In this document: positions 53,985 through 63,065 of the stretch, piece after piece
Numbering within the stretch: position 1 is the first letter of the stretch
Layout of the letters: each line of letters begins with the position of its first letter
Assembly: GCA_023213315.1 (NCBI GenBank)
Contig: JAKCPI010002519.1
Coordinates: forward strand, 1-64,000
Source of the DNA: Euborellia annulipes
Lineage: Eukaryota > Arthropoda > Insecta > Dermaptera > Anisolabididae
Direction of reading: 5' to 3'
DNA length: 64,000 nucleotides
The notes under the pieces: generated by a model
The model's database searches: none
Told to the model about the DNA's origin: nothing
Seen by the model: the letters and a program-made list of their open reading frames with translations, nothing else
Program-made: the position numbers and the translations under genes

Positions 53985-54040
53985 TTTTTTTTTTGAATGG
54001 GTGCATAAGGTCTGAAGACCTGTAATGACCAGTGGTCAAC
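53985..54040 (-). repeat. Retroelement 3' end, second copy
   Basis: T-run, GAATGGGTGCATAAGGTC, TAATGACCAGTGGTCA, matching 46679-46752. Confidence 0.6.
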
Positions 54041-54629
54041 CAGGGAGAAAATAAAAACATTAAATATAATATATTAAATATAAAAGACATTAAGAAGCGA
54101 GAATCTCTACCGAAACGTTATACTCAAAGGGCTAAAAAATCACTGTAAATTATTTTGCATTCATTTCATTTCAAAATTAAAACGTTCCACTGTTCAAATA
54201 TTATTTAAATATAAGACATTCATATAGCCCTATATTCATTTATAATTAATTATACACCTCAGTATTTTACAAAATATTCATTTCATTAGTTAGTAAATTT
54301 CGAATTATATTAGAGGTGGTGAGAGAAATTAATTAAAGACAAAGTAGACTAACGAGAGAAAAGAACTCGAAGCATACATGTTTGAAATGGTATAAGAAAG
54401 AATCTGACTTAAAAAAAAAATTGGATAAAATAAAATATGCACATGTGAAATTGCCAATAAGTAAGAGAGCAAAAGATATTAACCGATGGCATGCACTCAT
54501 ATATGGTTAAAAAAAAATATTGAGGAATTGTTAAATTTTTATGTTATTTATAGAGATTATATGTTAAAAGTGTATAATAAATCAATAATAAGTAATATTG
54601 AATCGAAATACCTAAGCAAAACGATTGAG
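54041..54629. other. AT-rich intergenic stretch
   Basis: No gene recognised. Confidence 0.5.
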
Positions 54630-54950
54630 AAAGGAGAGAGAGCGGCGGAGGCTGCTAGCTCGCGTCATGGCTGCCGGTCAAATGAGAGCGCGTCGGTTTC
54701 CTTAGATCAACGAGCGCAGAGACGTTGCTAGGTCAAGAGTCCCCTCTCTACTGATCTGATCAAGCGTCTTGTATTGCCTTAATAGCAGGTGAACAGTGGC
54801 GCCAAAGAATACAGCCCCGTGATTGGTTAATTAGTTAGAAGGGGGGGAATCGACTGCAGAGACAAAAGAAAATAGTGAGGAGGGGGGAATCGACTGCAGA
54901 GAGAGAGAAAAGATTGAAAGAGAAGGTGGGGGGAGGTCTCCCACCCAACT
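54630..54950. promoter_or_regulatory. CpG-rich island with a 41-bp tandem duplication
   Basis: CpG-rich segment (GAGAGCGGCGGAGGCTGC, GAGAGCGCGTCGGTTTCC, CGAGCGCAGAGACG) then GTGATTGGTTAATTAG with a reverse CCAAT box, then GGGGGGAATCGACTGCAGAGA twice, 41 bp apart (about 54841 and 54882), and GA-rich runs. Composition recalls the block at 10.65-10.89 kb. It may be a promoter, but I found no convincing first exon next to it. Confidence 0.35.
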
Positions 54951-56082
54951 TTTTTACTTTCTCTTATTTAATTATATTAATAGTTAGAATATGAGGGAAG
55001 AGCGGAAGATTCCATTTTATTATTTATTATAAATAAAAGGGGAGTAAGGTAGTAAATAAAGACCAGATCTTTTCTATTATTTCAATAAATATTAAGAACT
55101 ACTAAGAAATAGGATATATGAAAACGATTTTTTTTTTTTTTACGCTTATTTTCCCATTGACACGAGTCTTTTTGGCAACTTAGGCCATTATACGATATTT
55201 TTATCATTATCTTAATATCTAAATTCGGGGGAATACACTATTTTAAAAAGTTTTTCTTTGGTATTTTTTCTAAAACTGATTAGATTTTTTTTATTTCTTC
55301 TTTTTTATATCAATTTTCCTAATTTAGCTACCCAGTTTTCCTCCTCATTTACTTCTCTCTCTAGATTTTCTAGTACATAGCTATTCGGTTCCTTAATGAG
55401 GCTTATCCGATTAATCGGCAATAATCAGTACAGGCATCTGCGGTCAGAGTGAAACCACCCGACATCGGTCTCTTTGGGCAACTATGATTGTTATTTGAAA
55501 TCGTATGATCACAAACTGAAAGGCATTGACGTTTCATTGCTACCGATCTTATCAACCGATTATAAGGATCAGTCAACGGGGGAAATAAAATTCAAATCAG
55601 TACGAGTTGAATTCAAATTAGGTTTTTAGTAAAATAATGCTATTTAAATAAGATCATTCTATTTTTAGAAATGTTAATAATGCTTTATTTCTTCCTAAAA
55701 TAAATGACTTGTCAATGCTCCTTAACAATATGGATTATCCAATCGCTAACTAGTCAATGGAAATAAATTAAGTTTAATCTATACTAAATTCATTAATCAG
55801 AAGGTATATGGCTATCTAAGCTATCCTATACTTGGCCTTAATAATGATTATAGCTTAATTGATTTTATGCAAAACTAAAATTAAATTAGACCGATGATTT
55901 GATGAAAGATTAAAGGCACACAGAGGATTTATCAACAAAATTAATAGAAATATAATAAAATGGAGATAAATGAGAATAGCTTAAATTGTAAATTTGTTTT
56001 TCTAATTAAATTATCCAATCAATTTTGGTTATGCTAGATACCCTGATCGAATGAATGATTAGAGGTGTCAATAATAACAAAA
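54951..56082. other. AT-rich intergenic stretch
   Basis: An R1 left-end fragment (TTTTTACTTTCTCTTA) lies at 54953-54968. 55390-55580 is somewhat less AT-rich without an ORF. Confidence 0.45.
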
Positions 56083-56712
56083 AAATCTGGTGTGACTGTT
56101 CGCACATGTGTCAACATATATTTAGTTTTCGCCGATATTTTTTTTTTTTTTTTATAAAAACACTCACACTTTTTTCCTATTCCAGGTATTCTCATTTAAG
56201 CCATTTGGTATCCAAATAGACCCGCCGATATATTAAAATTCAAGATGGGTAATTTTTAAATAGGGGAAAATATTTATATTTTGTTATCATGGCAACCTTT
56301 TCTATGAAGTATTCAATACAAGAGTAAAGTGTGCTTCATAAGATTTCAACAGAAAAATGAGAATATACATTTTAAAGAATATCTAAAAAAATAAGTGATT
56401 TTTGAATTTTAAACAAAATCGTTGGAGCAAATTTTGATAAAATCGAAAAAATCTGAAAAAGTACATCAGTAAAGTACTTTTTGGTCGATTTTGTTTAAAA
56501 GCTTATTTGCACGATTTCGGGGGGTGCCTAACTTAAATATAAAATTTCGACCTCGTAGCTCATTTCCTTCATGCTTAAAAATGTCCGTGAACACAAACAT
56601 ACACACAGACCAATTTGCGGGATCCACTTTTTTGGACTCAGGGGATCTCAAACATATATATGCATCAAAATTTTGACATCGAATTTTTGACATACTTTCT
56701 CTCTCTATATAC
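56083..56712 (-). mobile_element. R1 copy with degraded hairpin and a SINE-1 fragment
   Basis: AAAAAATCTGGTGTGACTG then an abruptly shortened hairpin, body split at about 56138-56222 by a minus-strand SINE-1 fragment (AACACTCACACTTTTTTCC, ATTTAAGCCATTTGG), then full body to ACTTTCTCTCTCTATAT. Confidence 0.87.
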
Positions 56713-56769
56713 AGGATTCGCAGGGACTTTGCAGCCAGGAGATTAAATAAAAAAATCTTTTATTTAATT

Positions 56770-56815
56770 TTTATTTGCCGACGTTTCGGTAGCCAATCAC
56801 GACCTTCATCAGAGT
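56770..56815 (-). ncRNA. Hammerhead-like motif, FB-e left arm
   Basis: On the minus strand: CTGATGA exact, A, GGTCG with CTACC (one mismatch), GAAACGTC exact. Confidence 0.45.
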
Positions 56816-57010
56816 TCCTTCATAAGAATATAAATTCGAGAAATATCAGATGTACTTACAAATATTGTCAATTATACACGATCTTAGGTAGCCTATTTTA
56901 ATATTTATCGTGTATAATTGACAATATTTGTAAGTACATCTGATATTTCTCGAATTTGTATTCTTATTGTAATTTAATATCAATTTTTTAAATAAATGTT
57001 ATGATCATAG

Positions 57011-57052
57011 GTCCTGATGAAGGTCGTGATTGGCGACCGAAATGTCGGCAAA
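57011..57052 (+). ncRNA. Hammerhead-like motif, FB-e right arm
   Basis: CTGATGA exact, A, GGTCG/CGACC perfect 5-bp stem, GAAATGTC. The ACGT of helix III is ATGT here. GTC cleavage triplet kept. Confidence 0.45.
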
Positions 57053-57206
57053 TAAAAATTAAATAAAAGATTTTTTTATTTAATCTCCTGGCTGCAAAGT
57101 CACTGCGAATCCTGAGAAAAGCTCCACAGCCATAAAACATCAATTAATCTCTACTATATTTCATATAGTTGCTGCGTCCTCGCGACCCCCTGACATTCAA
57201 ACACCT

Positions 57207-57246
57207 ATTTTGTTCTGATGATGAGTGCTCGAAACGTCGACAAAAT
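57207..57246 (+). ncRNA. Best hammerhead-like ribozyme candidate, with 8-bp helix I
   Basis: Helix I 5' strand ATTTTGTT (57207-57214) pairs with GACAAAAT (57239-57246), 8 bp with one G-T. Inside: CTGATGA (57215-57221), T, GAG-TG-CTC (helix II, 57223-57230), GAA (57231-57233), ACGT (self-complementary helix III, 57234-57237) and C17 (57238). A two-base-pair helix III without a loop is known in minimal hammerheads of Penelope-like retroelements, which work as dimers. Helix II is only 3 bp with a 2-nt loop, and one extra base follows CTGATGA, so activity is uncertain. Confidence 0.55.
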
Positions 57247-57345
57247 AATATAAGCTACCAATACACATCTTTATATGATAATAATGCAGCCATCAATAAA
57301 CAATTAAAAGAAAAATTATATAAAACGAGACTATTAGATAACTTC

Positions 57346-57480
57346 CAATGAAAAGACAATCCCTGACTCAAAGAGATACAAAAACATTTCAGACTCCTAA
57401 AAGCATCTTTAGAAAAAAAAACACAAGACAATTGAAAAAGAAATTTGGGCCTCAATCAATCAAAATCTGATCGCATGTCA
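57346..57480 (+). repeat. R5 repeat, partial third copy
   Basis: AATCCCTGACTCAAAGAG, CAGACTCCTAAAAGC, ACACAAGACAATTG, GGGCCTCAATCAATCAAAAT and CTGATCGCATG match the 3' parts of the other R5 copies in order. Confidence 0.55.
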
Positions 57481-57970
57481 TGATTCGATCATGTCATTCA
57501 ATGCTGAGATTTTAAAAGAAATAACCAACAGTATTATTAAATGAATATATTGGCAACTTTTTTTTTTTATTAGAAATATATTTTAAGAAAATGTGATCGG
57601 TTTATCAAAAGCTTATCAAATGTTAGTCATGTGCTAATAAAACGAGTAAGAAAAATCGATGTAGCTTTTAAAAATTATAATCGGATCAAGATTAAATATA
57701 CCCAGCGAGTTTTCATTGATTACATATCAATCGTGTGAAAATATTTTCGAGTTTAAAAGAGGGCTGATGATAAATTTACTTACAAATATAGGCCTTTATG
57801 AGTCTCACGTTCGTTGTTCATCCAGGTGACGTTGCTAAATCGGCTGTCAAGGCGATTTTTCTCCTCGGATCAGATTTAACGCAATATCTCAGGTTAAATT
57901 AAAGGAGATATCTGAAACAAGATTTTAAACTATTTAATAATCATTTTCTCTATTTTTATATATTTCAATA
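57481..57970. other. AT-rich intergenic stretch
   Basis: Nothing recognised. Confidence 0.45.
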
Positions 57971-58130
57971 GCCCTTACCTGTCAGAGTTAAATCGGCACT
58001 AGAGATCGAGAGTTCGCATTTTTCGTCTCCGACGAAAAAATTTATTTCAGTTGAAATGGCTTCCAATCAATTGAAATAAATATAGACAGGGTCTGAATGA
58101 CGATGCAGTAAAAGACCTTAAACAAATAAA
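57971..58130 (+). mobile_element. SINE-2 copy, diverged
   Basis: GCCCTTACCTGTCAGAG head, GAGAGTTCGCATTTTTCG (damaged B box), GAAAAAATTTATTTCAGTTG, TTGAAATAAATATAGACAGG, GATGCAGTAAAAGACC tail. Confidence 0.8.
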
Positions 58131-58826
58131 AAGAAAAATATAGATGAAAAGGTATTAAATCTTGATCGGGGTCAAAATTAAGTTTTTGTGCTTTCTGTAC
58201 AGAACACATTCTGCTGAGCATTTTTAGAATTTTTTTTATCATATTTTGTTTTGAATTTTTAAAATTTTGGTTATAAAAAACCTAGTTTTGAGAAAAATGA
58301 GTTTAAAGTTTTTTTTTTTTTTTATAGGCCTACGAGTAAAATACATCGATTCTGATGAATCGAATATTTCATCACATAAGATGAAGAACTAGAGAATCGG
58401 AATCAGTAATGAAAAAAAAAATCGATTTTTTAGAACTTTTTTAGTAAATCGGCTACCCTGAAAATTTAGCCCATTGAAGATTTGGCACCTTTTCATGTGG
58501 TCGGTCACATATATGTATATATTTCATCCATAATAAAGATGCATTATAAGGGCCAGTTTTTTCATCCATGGTCAAATAGTTGGCAAGCAACTTAGCATTA
58601 GAATGAATTCATTTGGATTCCACTTCTTTTAATAATAAAATATTCAGTTGTGGTATTTTATAATTTAGATTTAGTACTGCAAAAGATTTATTTATTACAA
58701 ATTTAACTAAATTGACCAAGAGCTAATTGACCATGGTTGAAGAAACCGGCCATAAAAAGTCAAAAGAATATATTTATTTTTCTATATCAACAGTTTCGAA
58801 GTGAGAAAAAAATGTAATATATAGAA
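58131..58826. other. AT-rich intergenic stretch
   Basis: Nothing recognised. Confidence 0.45.
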
Positions 58827-59149
58827 AGTATTGGTTTTTTGTCAAAAATTCGAATTCGAGATTTTGATCGAAATACACGTTTAGAGGTTCCCTGATTCCA
58901 AAAAATGATCTGTCCCATATTTTGTAAAATATTGCTAAATATTTCAAGAAAAAGAAGAACTAAGAGGTTGAAATTTTATATTTAAGTTAGATACCTCCCT
59001 AGGACGTAACACTAAGCTTTTGAACAAAATCGGCCAAAGAGTACTAGTACTTTACTTATGTACTTTTTCAGTTTTTTCTCAAAATTCGCTCCAAAAATTT
59101 TGATTAAAATTGATAAATCAATTATTTTTTAGGAGCTTTTTAAAATGTA
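58827..59149 (+). mobile_element. R1 copy, cut short by an M2 insertion
   Basis: From TATATAGAAAGTATTGG through AAATTCGAATTCGAGATTTT and the body to TTTTTAAAATGTA, where M2 begins. Everything beyond in R1 is lost. Confidence 0.88.
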
Positions 59150-59257
59150 CAGTGTGAGCCAATATTAAGTCCCACCCATGCGTTTTGTAATTGTGGTTAT
59201 TTCATTGTTTTTATAAAAGAAAATGAAAATCTTTATTGGAAATTTTCTAGGGAGTTA
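59150..59257. mobile_element. M2 MITE, truncated
   Basis: CAGTGTGAGCCAATATTAAG after TA, then CCCACCCATGCGTTTTGTAA and GATTTCATTG-like arm, stopping at GGAAATTTTCTAG. The right half is missing. Confidence 0.85.
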
Positions 59258-60055
59258 TTTGCTGTGAATTTCTTGAATGATTATTTTAATATTTTAAGAA
59301 TGTTATAATTGTAAAAAACGTCTATATTTTTTAACAATAAAATAATCCCATGCTGGGTACTTTGTTTTGAAATTCAATCATATAATTAAATTTGTCAAGC
59401 ACTTTATGGGAAAATGGCCGTTATAAAAAAATGTATAAATTATTGTTGGATCTATCATTAGTGTGTTGCGTGATTTATTTGAATCTAAGAAAATTCCAAG
59501 AGAAAAATATTTTTTATTATTAAATATAGATTAGAAGTTAAAATTTTAATGGTTGAATGTAATCCAAGTTATTAATCTTTACGGAACATAAATCTTTATA
59601 TAATTAATTTTAGTTTAAACTTTCATTTAATTAATATCGTAATATAAGGTTAATTTAATTTTAATAAGATTATTTTCTAGATATTATCTAGGAGAAAAAA
59701 AAAATGATCAATTTCAACTTTTTTCATTTTTAATAAAATATAAATGGTCTGGAAAAAATAAAAATATAAACATATATAAAAGGAATAATCAGAAATGTTG
59801 GGTTAATGGCGTGTAAAAGTTGAAACTTGAGGAACGAGGCAAAGGATTTTGTAAATTTAAATTTGATATACACAACCCATCCCTTTGCATTTCATCTAGA
59901 GTGGCTTTTCGTTCTACACGCACACAGGCACTCTCATTTTCATTCTTAAATTCTTTTTCTTTATTCAGTTATTTGCCCTTGGTTCAAAAAAAATCACTAG
60001 GATCCCTGAGTAACTGCTCACTAACAATTCGAACTTTTCATTTAGAATTTTTTTT
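59258..60055. other. AT-rich intergenic stretch
   Basis: A 97-codon open frame at 59820-60113 runs into R1/R4 sequence and shows no family resemblance, so it is not called. Confidence 0.45.
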
Positions 60056-60862
60056 TTTACTTTCTCTTACTCTATACGCATTAATGTGTCAAGCGCCAGC
60101 TACCGAGTTTTGAGAAAATTAACATTAAAGTTTTTTGTTTTCATTGGATTATATATAATTTTTTTTGTCAATTGTGCAAGTAACATTAAATATAAATTTT
60201 TTTAGGACATATTTCATAAAAAATACTATTAAATATAGCATTTGAAACAATATTCCGTGTTTAACTCAATTTTTAATATTTTTTGGCGCTTGACACACAA
60301 ATGCATAACAGGGTACATATGTGAAATATATAGAGAGAAAGTATTGTGATCATGTCAAAAATTCGATGTGGAGAGTTTGATGGATAAACATGTTTTGAGA
60401 TCCCTTGAGTCCCGCAAATTGGTCTGTGTGTATGTGTGTGTGTAACGATTTTAAGCATGAAGGAATTGAGCTACCTGATTGAAATTTTATATTTAAGTTA
60501 GGTACCCTTTCGGACACTCAAAATAAGCTTTTGAACAAAATCGGCCAAAAAGTACTAGTACGTTACTGATGTACTTTTTCTTTTTTTCGATTTTCCACAA
60601 ATTCGCTCCAACAATTTTAATTAAAATTCAAAAATCAATTTTTTATATGCCCTTTAAAAAGTATATCGGTAAAATTTTTGAAGTTCACTTTACTGATGTA
60701 ATTTAGATTTTTACTTGTGAAATGCAAGTGGTCAAGTTTGGAAATAAGGTGCTATGAAAAATCGACCCAAAAAATTTGGTGTGACAAGCAAAGAATACAA
60801 CAATCTCTTGCCGAAGAGTAAGAAAAAATTGTGTGCTCTGCGACCAGTCTCACCAGATTTTT
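60056..60862 (+). mobile_element. R1 copy with R4 inserted in its left hairpin
   Basis: TTTTACTTTCTCTTACTCTA, then R4 at 60077-60312, then ATATATAGAGAGAAAGTATTG and the R1 body, with the right hairpin AAAATTTGGTGTGACAAGC ... GTCTCACCAGATTTTTT. Body variant with CAAGTTTGGAAATAAGGTGC. Confidence 0.85.
60077..60312. mobile_element. R4 element, short copy
   Basis: GCATTAATGTGTCAAGCGCCA left and TGGCGCTTGACACAC then AAATGCATAACAGGGTA right. Interior GAGAAAATTAACATTAAAG, GTCAATTGTGCAAGTAACAT and GGACATATTTCATAAAAAAT match the other copies. Confidence 0.82.
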
Positions 60863-60920
60863 TTGATTAATTTGTGATTTATTTTAGCAAATAATAATGT
60901 GTTACTAATTACAATAATAT

Positions 60921-60960
60921 ACAACGTTTCGGCTGCTAATTCTGCGGCAGTCATCACTTA
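60921..60960 (-). ncRNA. Hammerhead-like motif, FB-f left arm
   Basis: On the minus strand: GTGATGA, a stem-loop ending GCAGCC, GAAACGTT. First core base is G and helix II pairs poorly; GTT is a permitted triplet. Confidence 0.3.
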
Positions 60961-61029
60961 AATGCATTCACTTTTTAAATGTTTATGGTGTTTGTGTGCC
61001 GTCATCAGGTAAAGGTATTCACTTTTTGA

Positions 61030-61065
61030 AGTGATGACGGCTGCAGAAAGCAGTCAAAACGTTGT
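61030..61065 (+). ncRNA. Hammerhead-like motif, FB-f right arm
   Basis: GTGATGA, C, GGCTGC-AGAAA-GCAGTC, AAAACGTT. The invariant G of GAAA is A. Decayed. Confidence 0.3.
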
Positions 61066-61121
61066 ATTTTATTGTAATTAGTAACACATTTTTAAGTATT
61101 ATTATTTGTTAAAATAAACCT

Positions 61122-61782
61122 CGATTTAAGACTGTCTTAAATCACTAAAAACGATAATAGTTTAAGTTTAATTCAATTAATCAATTCGAACTTTAACCAT
61201 GAAAATGTCTACCCCGTTCTTTCATCAAGGCCAATACTGGAGTTTTATTAAATAGACCAATATTTCAGTAACAAAATTTGATCGTCGTCAGCCTCAAATG
61301 TGGCAAAGAAAATACTCTTTCAAAAATTAGGCCTAAAAGTGAAAAATTTAGAAAAAGATTTACAAATCTTTTTTATTGATTTCAAAAAGATCTTAAAAAT
61401 TAAATGTAAATTCAATATAATAAGCAGAGGATATTTTTTTTTTTTTTTCTTTTGAAACAAATTCAATTTTTTTTCACTTTAGTTCACTCCACTCGATATA
61501 TATAAAGAATAACTCATAAAATCTTATAAAAGACTTTTTGATCAACAACATCTTTTCTAAAAACAAAAATAAATGGATTTCATAAAACAAAAGAAGATGG
61601 ATGTGATATTAAAATATTCGATATAAGATATATATATATATAAAAAAAAGTATCCGGTTCAATATAAAAATTTTTCTTCAAAAGAGTGGGAAATTAAATA
61701 AAAAATAATCTTGTTTTTTAATATTAATTTATTGGAAAAAAGGATTTGTAGATTTTTTTTCTTTATTATATGGACTCTGTTA
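61122..61782. other. AT-rich intergenic stretch
   Basis: Nothing recognised; (TA)n near 61626-61645. Confidence 0.5.
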
Positions 61783-61930
61783 TGCATTAGTGTGTCAAGC
61801 GCCAAAAAAATTAAAAATTGAGTGAAGCACGGAATATTGTTTCAAATGCAATAATTAATAGTATTTTTTATGAAATATGTCCTAAAAAAAATTATATTTA
61901 ATGTTACTTGCACAATTGACAAAAAAAATT
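61783..61930 (-). mobile_element. R4 element, half copy
   Basis: CTGTTATGCATTAGTGTGTC and AAGCGCCAAAAAAATT, then GCACGGAATATTGTTTC and TTACTTGCACAATTGAC in inverse order relative to 60077-60312. The other end is missing. Confidence 0.78.
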
Positions 61931-62368
61931 AAGCTAATTTAAGTAGGATAAGAAGGAGAAAAAAACTTCTGCCCCACCCCTTCAAGCAAAAACTGAAAAT
62001 GACGTCACTGCATTTTATACCCAAAATTTGGTCAAAGCTTTGGGGATAAAATTAGAAAAATAACGAGTCAATATTCAGGAAGTTAATATTTTTCAGATGA
62101 AAATTAATTCTAATTATACATTCCAATAAATTAATATTAAAGAGACTAATGTAATTCCTTAAAAAGGGGATCATTAGCCTATATGATTTACCGAACAAAT
62201 TTTGTAACCTAATTCTTTTCGGTATTTGAGGCTAATAGACTTTAAATGGTATACCCTATACATAAATTTTAATTACAACAAACAATCCAGATATATTTTT
62301 TTTATCATTAAAACGCCTTTAGGGAGAAAAATTAGGTCTAAACAAAAAACTCGGTAATATATCATATT
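61931..62368. other. AT-rich intergenic stretch
   Basis: Nothing recognised. Confidence 0.5.
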
Positions 62369-62998
62369 AAAAAATCTGGTGTGACTGGCGCACAGCACAC
62401 AACTTTCTCTTACCTTCGGTAATCGAAAGTTGTGTACTGTGCTTGTCACACCAGATTTTTTGTGTCGATATATTTTCCGCCAATATATTAGAATTTAAGA
62501 TGTAAAATTTATAATTATGGCAAAATATTAATATTTTGTTACCCTGGCAACCATTTCTCCTATCTTTTCTATGGAGTACAAGAGTAAAGTGTGCTTCAAA
62601 CAATTTTGAGGTCAAAACGAGAATATACATTTGAAAGAGCATCTAAAAAATAATTGATTTTTGAATTTTAATCAAAATCATTAAAGCAAAAATCAAAAAT
62701 CATTAAAGCAAATTTTGAGAAAATCGAAAAAAACTGAAAAAGCACATCTGTAAAGTACTAGTATTCTTTGGGCGATTTTGATTAAAAGCTTATTTTCACG
62801 CTCCCGGGGGGTGTTTAACTTATATATAAAATTTCAGCCTCATAGCTCATCCTTATTCCTTCATGCTAAAAATTGAAATCATACAGACACACACAGACAG
62901 ACCATGTCGCGAAAACTACTTTTTTGGATTCAGGGGACCTCAAAACGTGTATATCCATCAAAATCTCGACATCGAATTTTTGACATGAATCCAATACT

Positions 62999-63032
<34 letters not shown>

Positions 63033-63065
63033 CATATATATACATAGGTAAGAGAAAGTAAAAAG
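62369..63065 (-). mobile_element. R1 copy, full length
   Basis: AAAAAATCTGGTGTGACTGG ... CTTGTCACACCAGATTTTTT hairpin intact, body with a small internal duplication (AATCATTAAAGCAAA twice near 62678-62716), CACAGACAGACC, left hairpin expanded by an (AT)n tract at 63003-63031, GGTAAGAGAAAGTA. Confidence 0.95.

Larger units (their letters stand above)
56713..57113. mobile_element. Fold-back element FB-e, nearly perfect
   Basis: Outer arms AGGATTCGCAG-GACTTTGCAGC and inverse; middle arms with ATTTGCCGACGTTTCGG; inner arms GAGAAATATCAGATGTACTT and ACAATATTTGTAAG. Total span 401 bp with arms of over 160 bp. Each arm contains a hammerhead-like core. Confidence 0.95.
60874..61121. mobile_element. 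Fold-back element FB-f
   Basis: Arms TTTATTTTAGCAAATAATAA, TGTGTTACTAATTACAATAA, ACAACGTTTCGGCTGC and inverse, loop around 60970-61015. Confidence 0.88.

Noticed and set aside
57169..57351. 60-codon + strand frame
   Set aside because: It overlaps the hammerhead-like motif and R5; frame is incidental.
59820..60113. 97-codon + strand frame
   Set aside because: Its 3' part is R1 and R4 sequence and the 5' part has no recognisable features.
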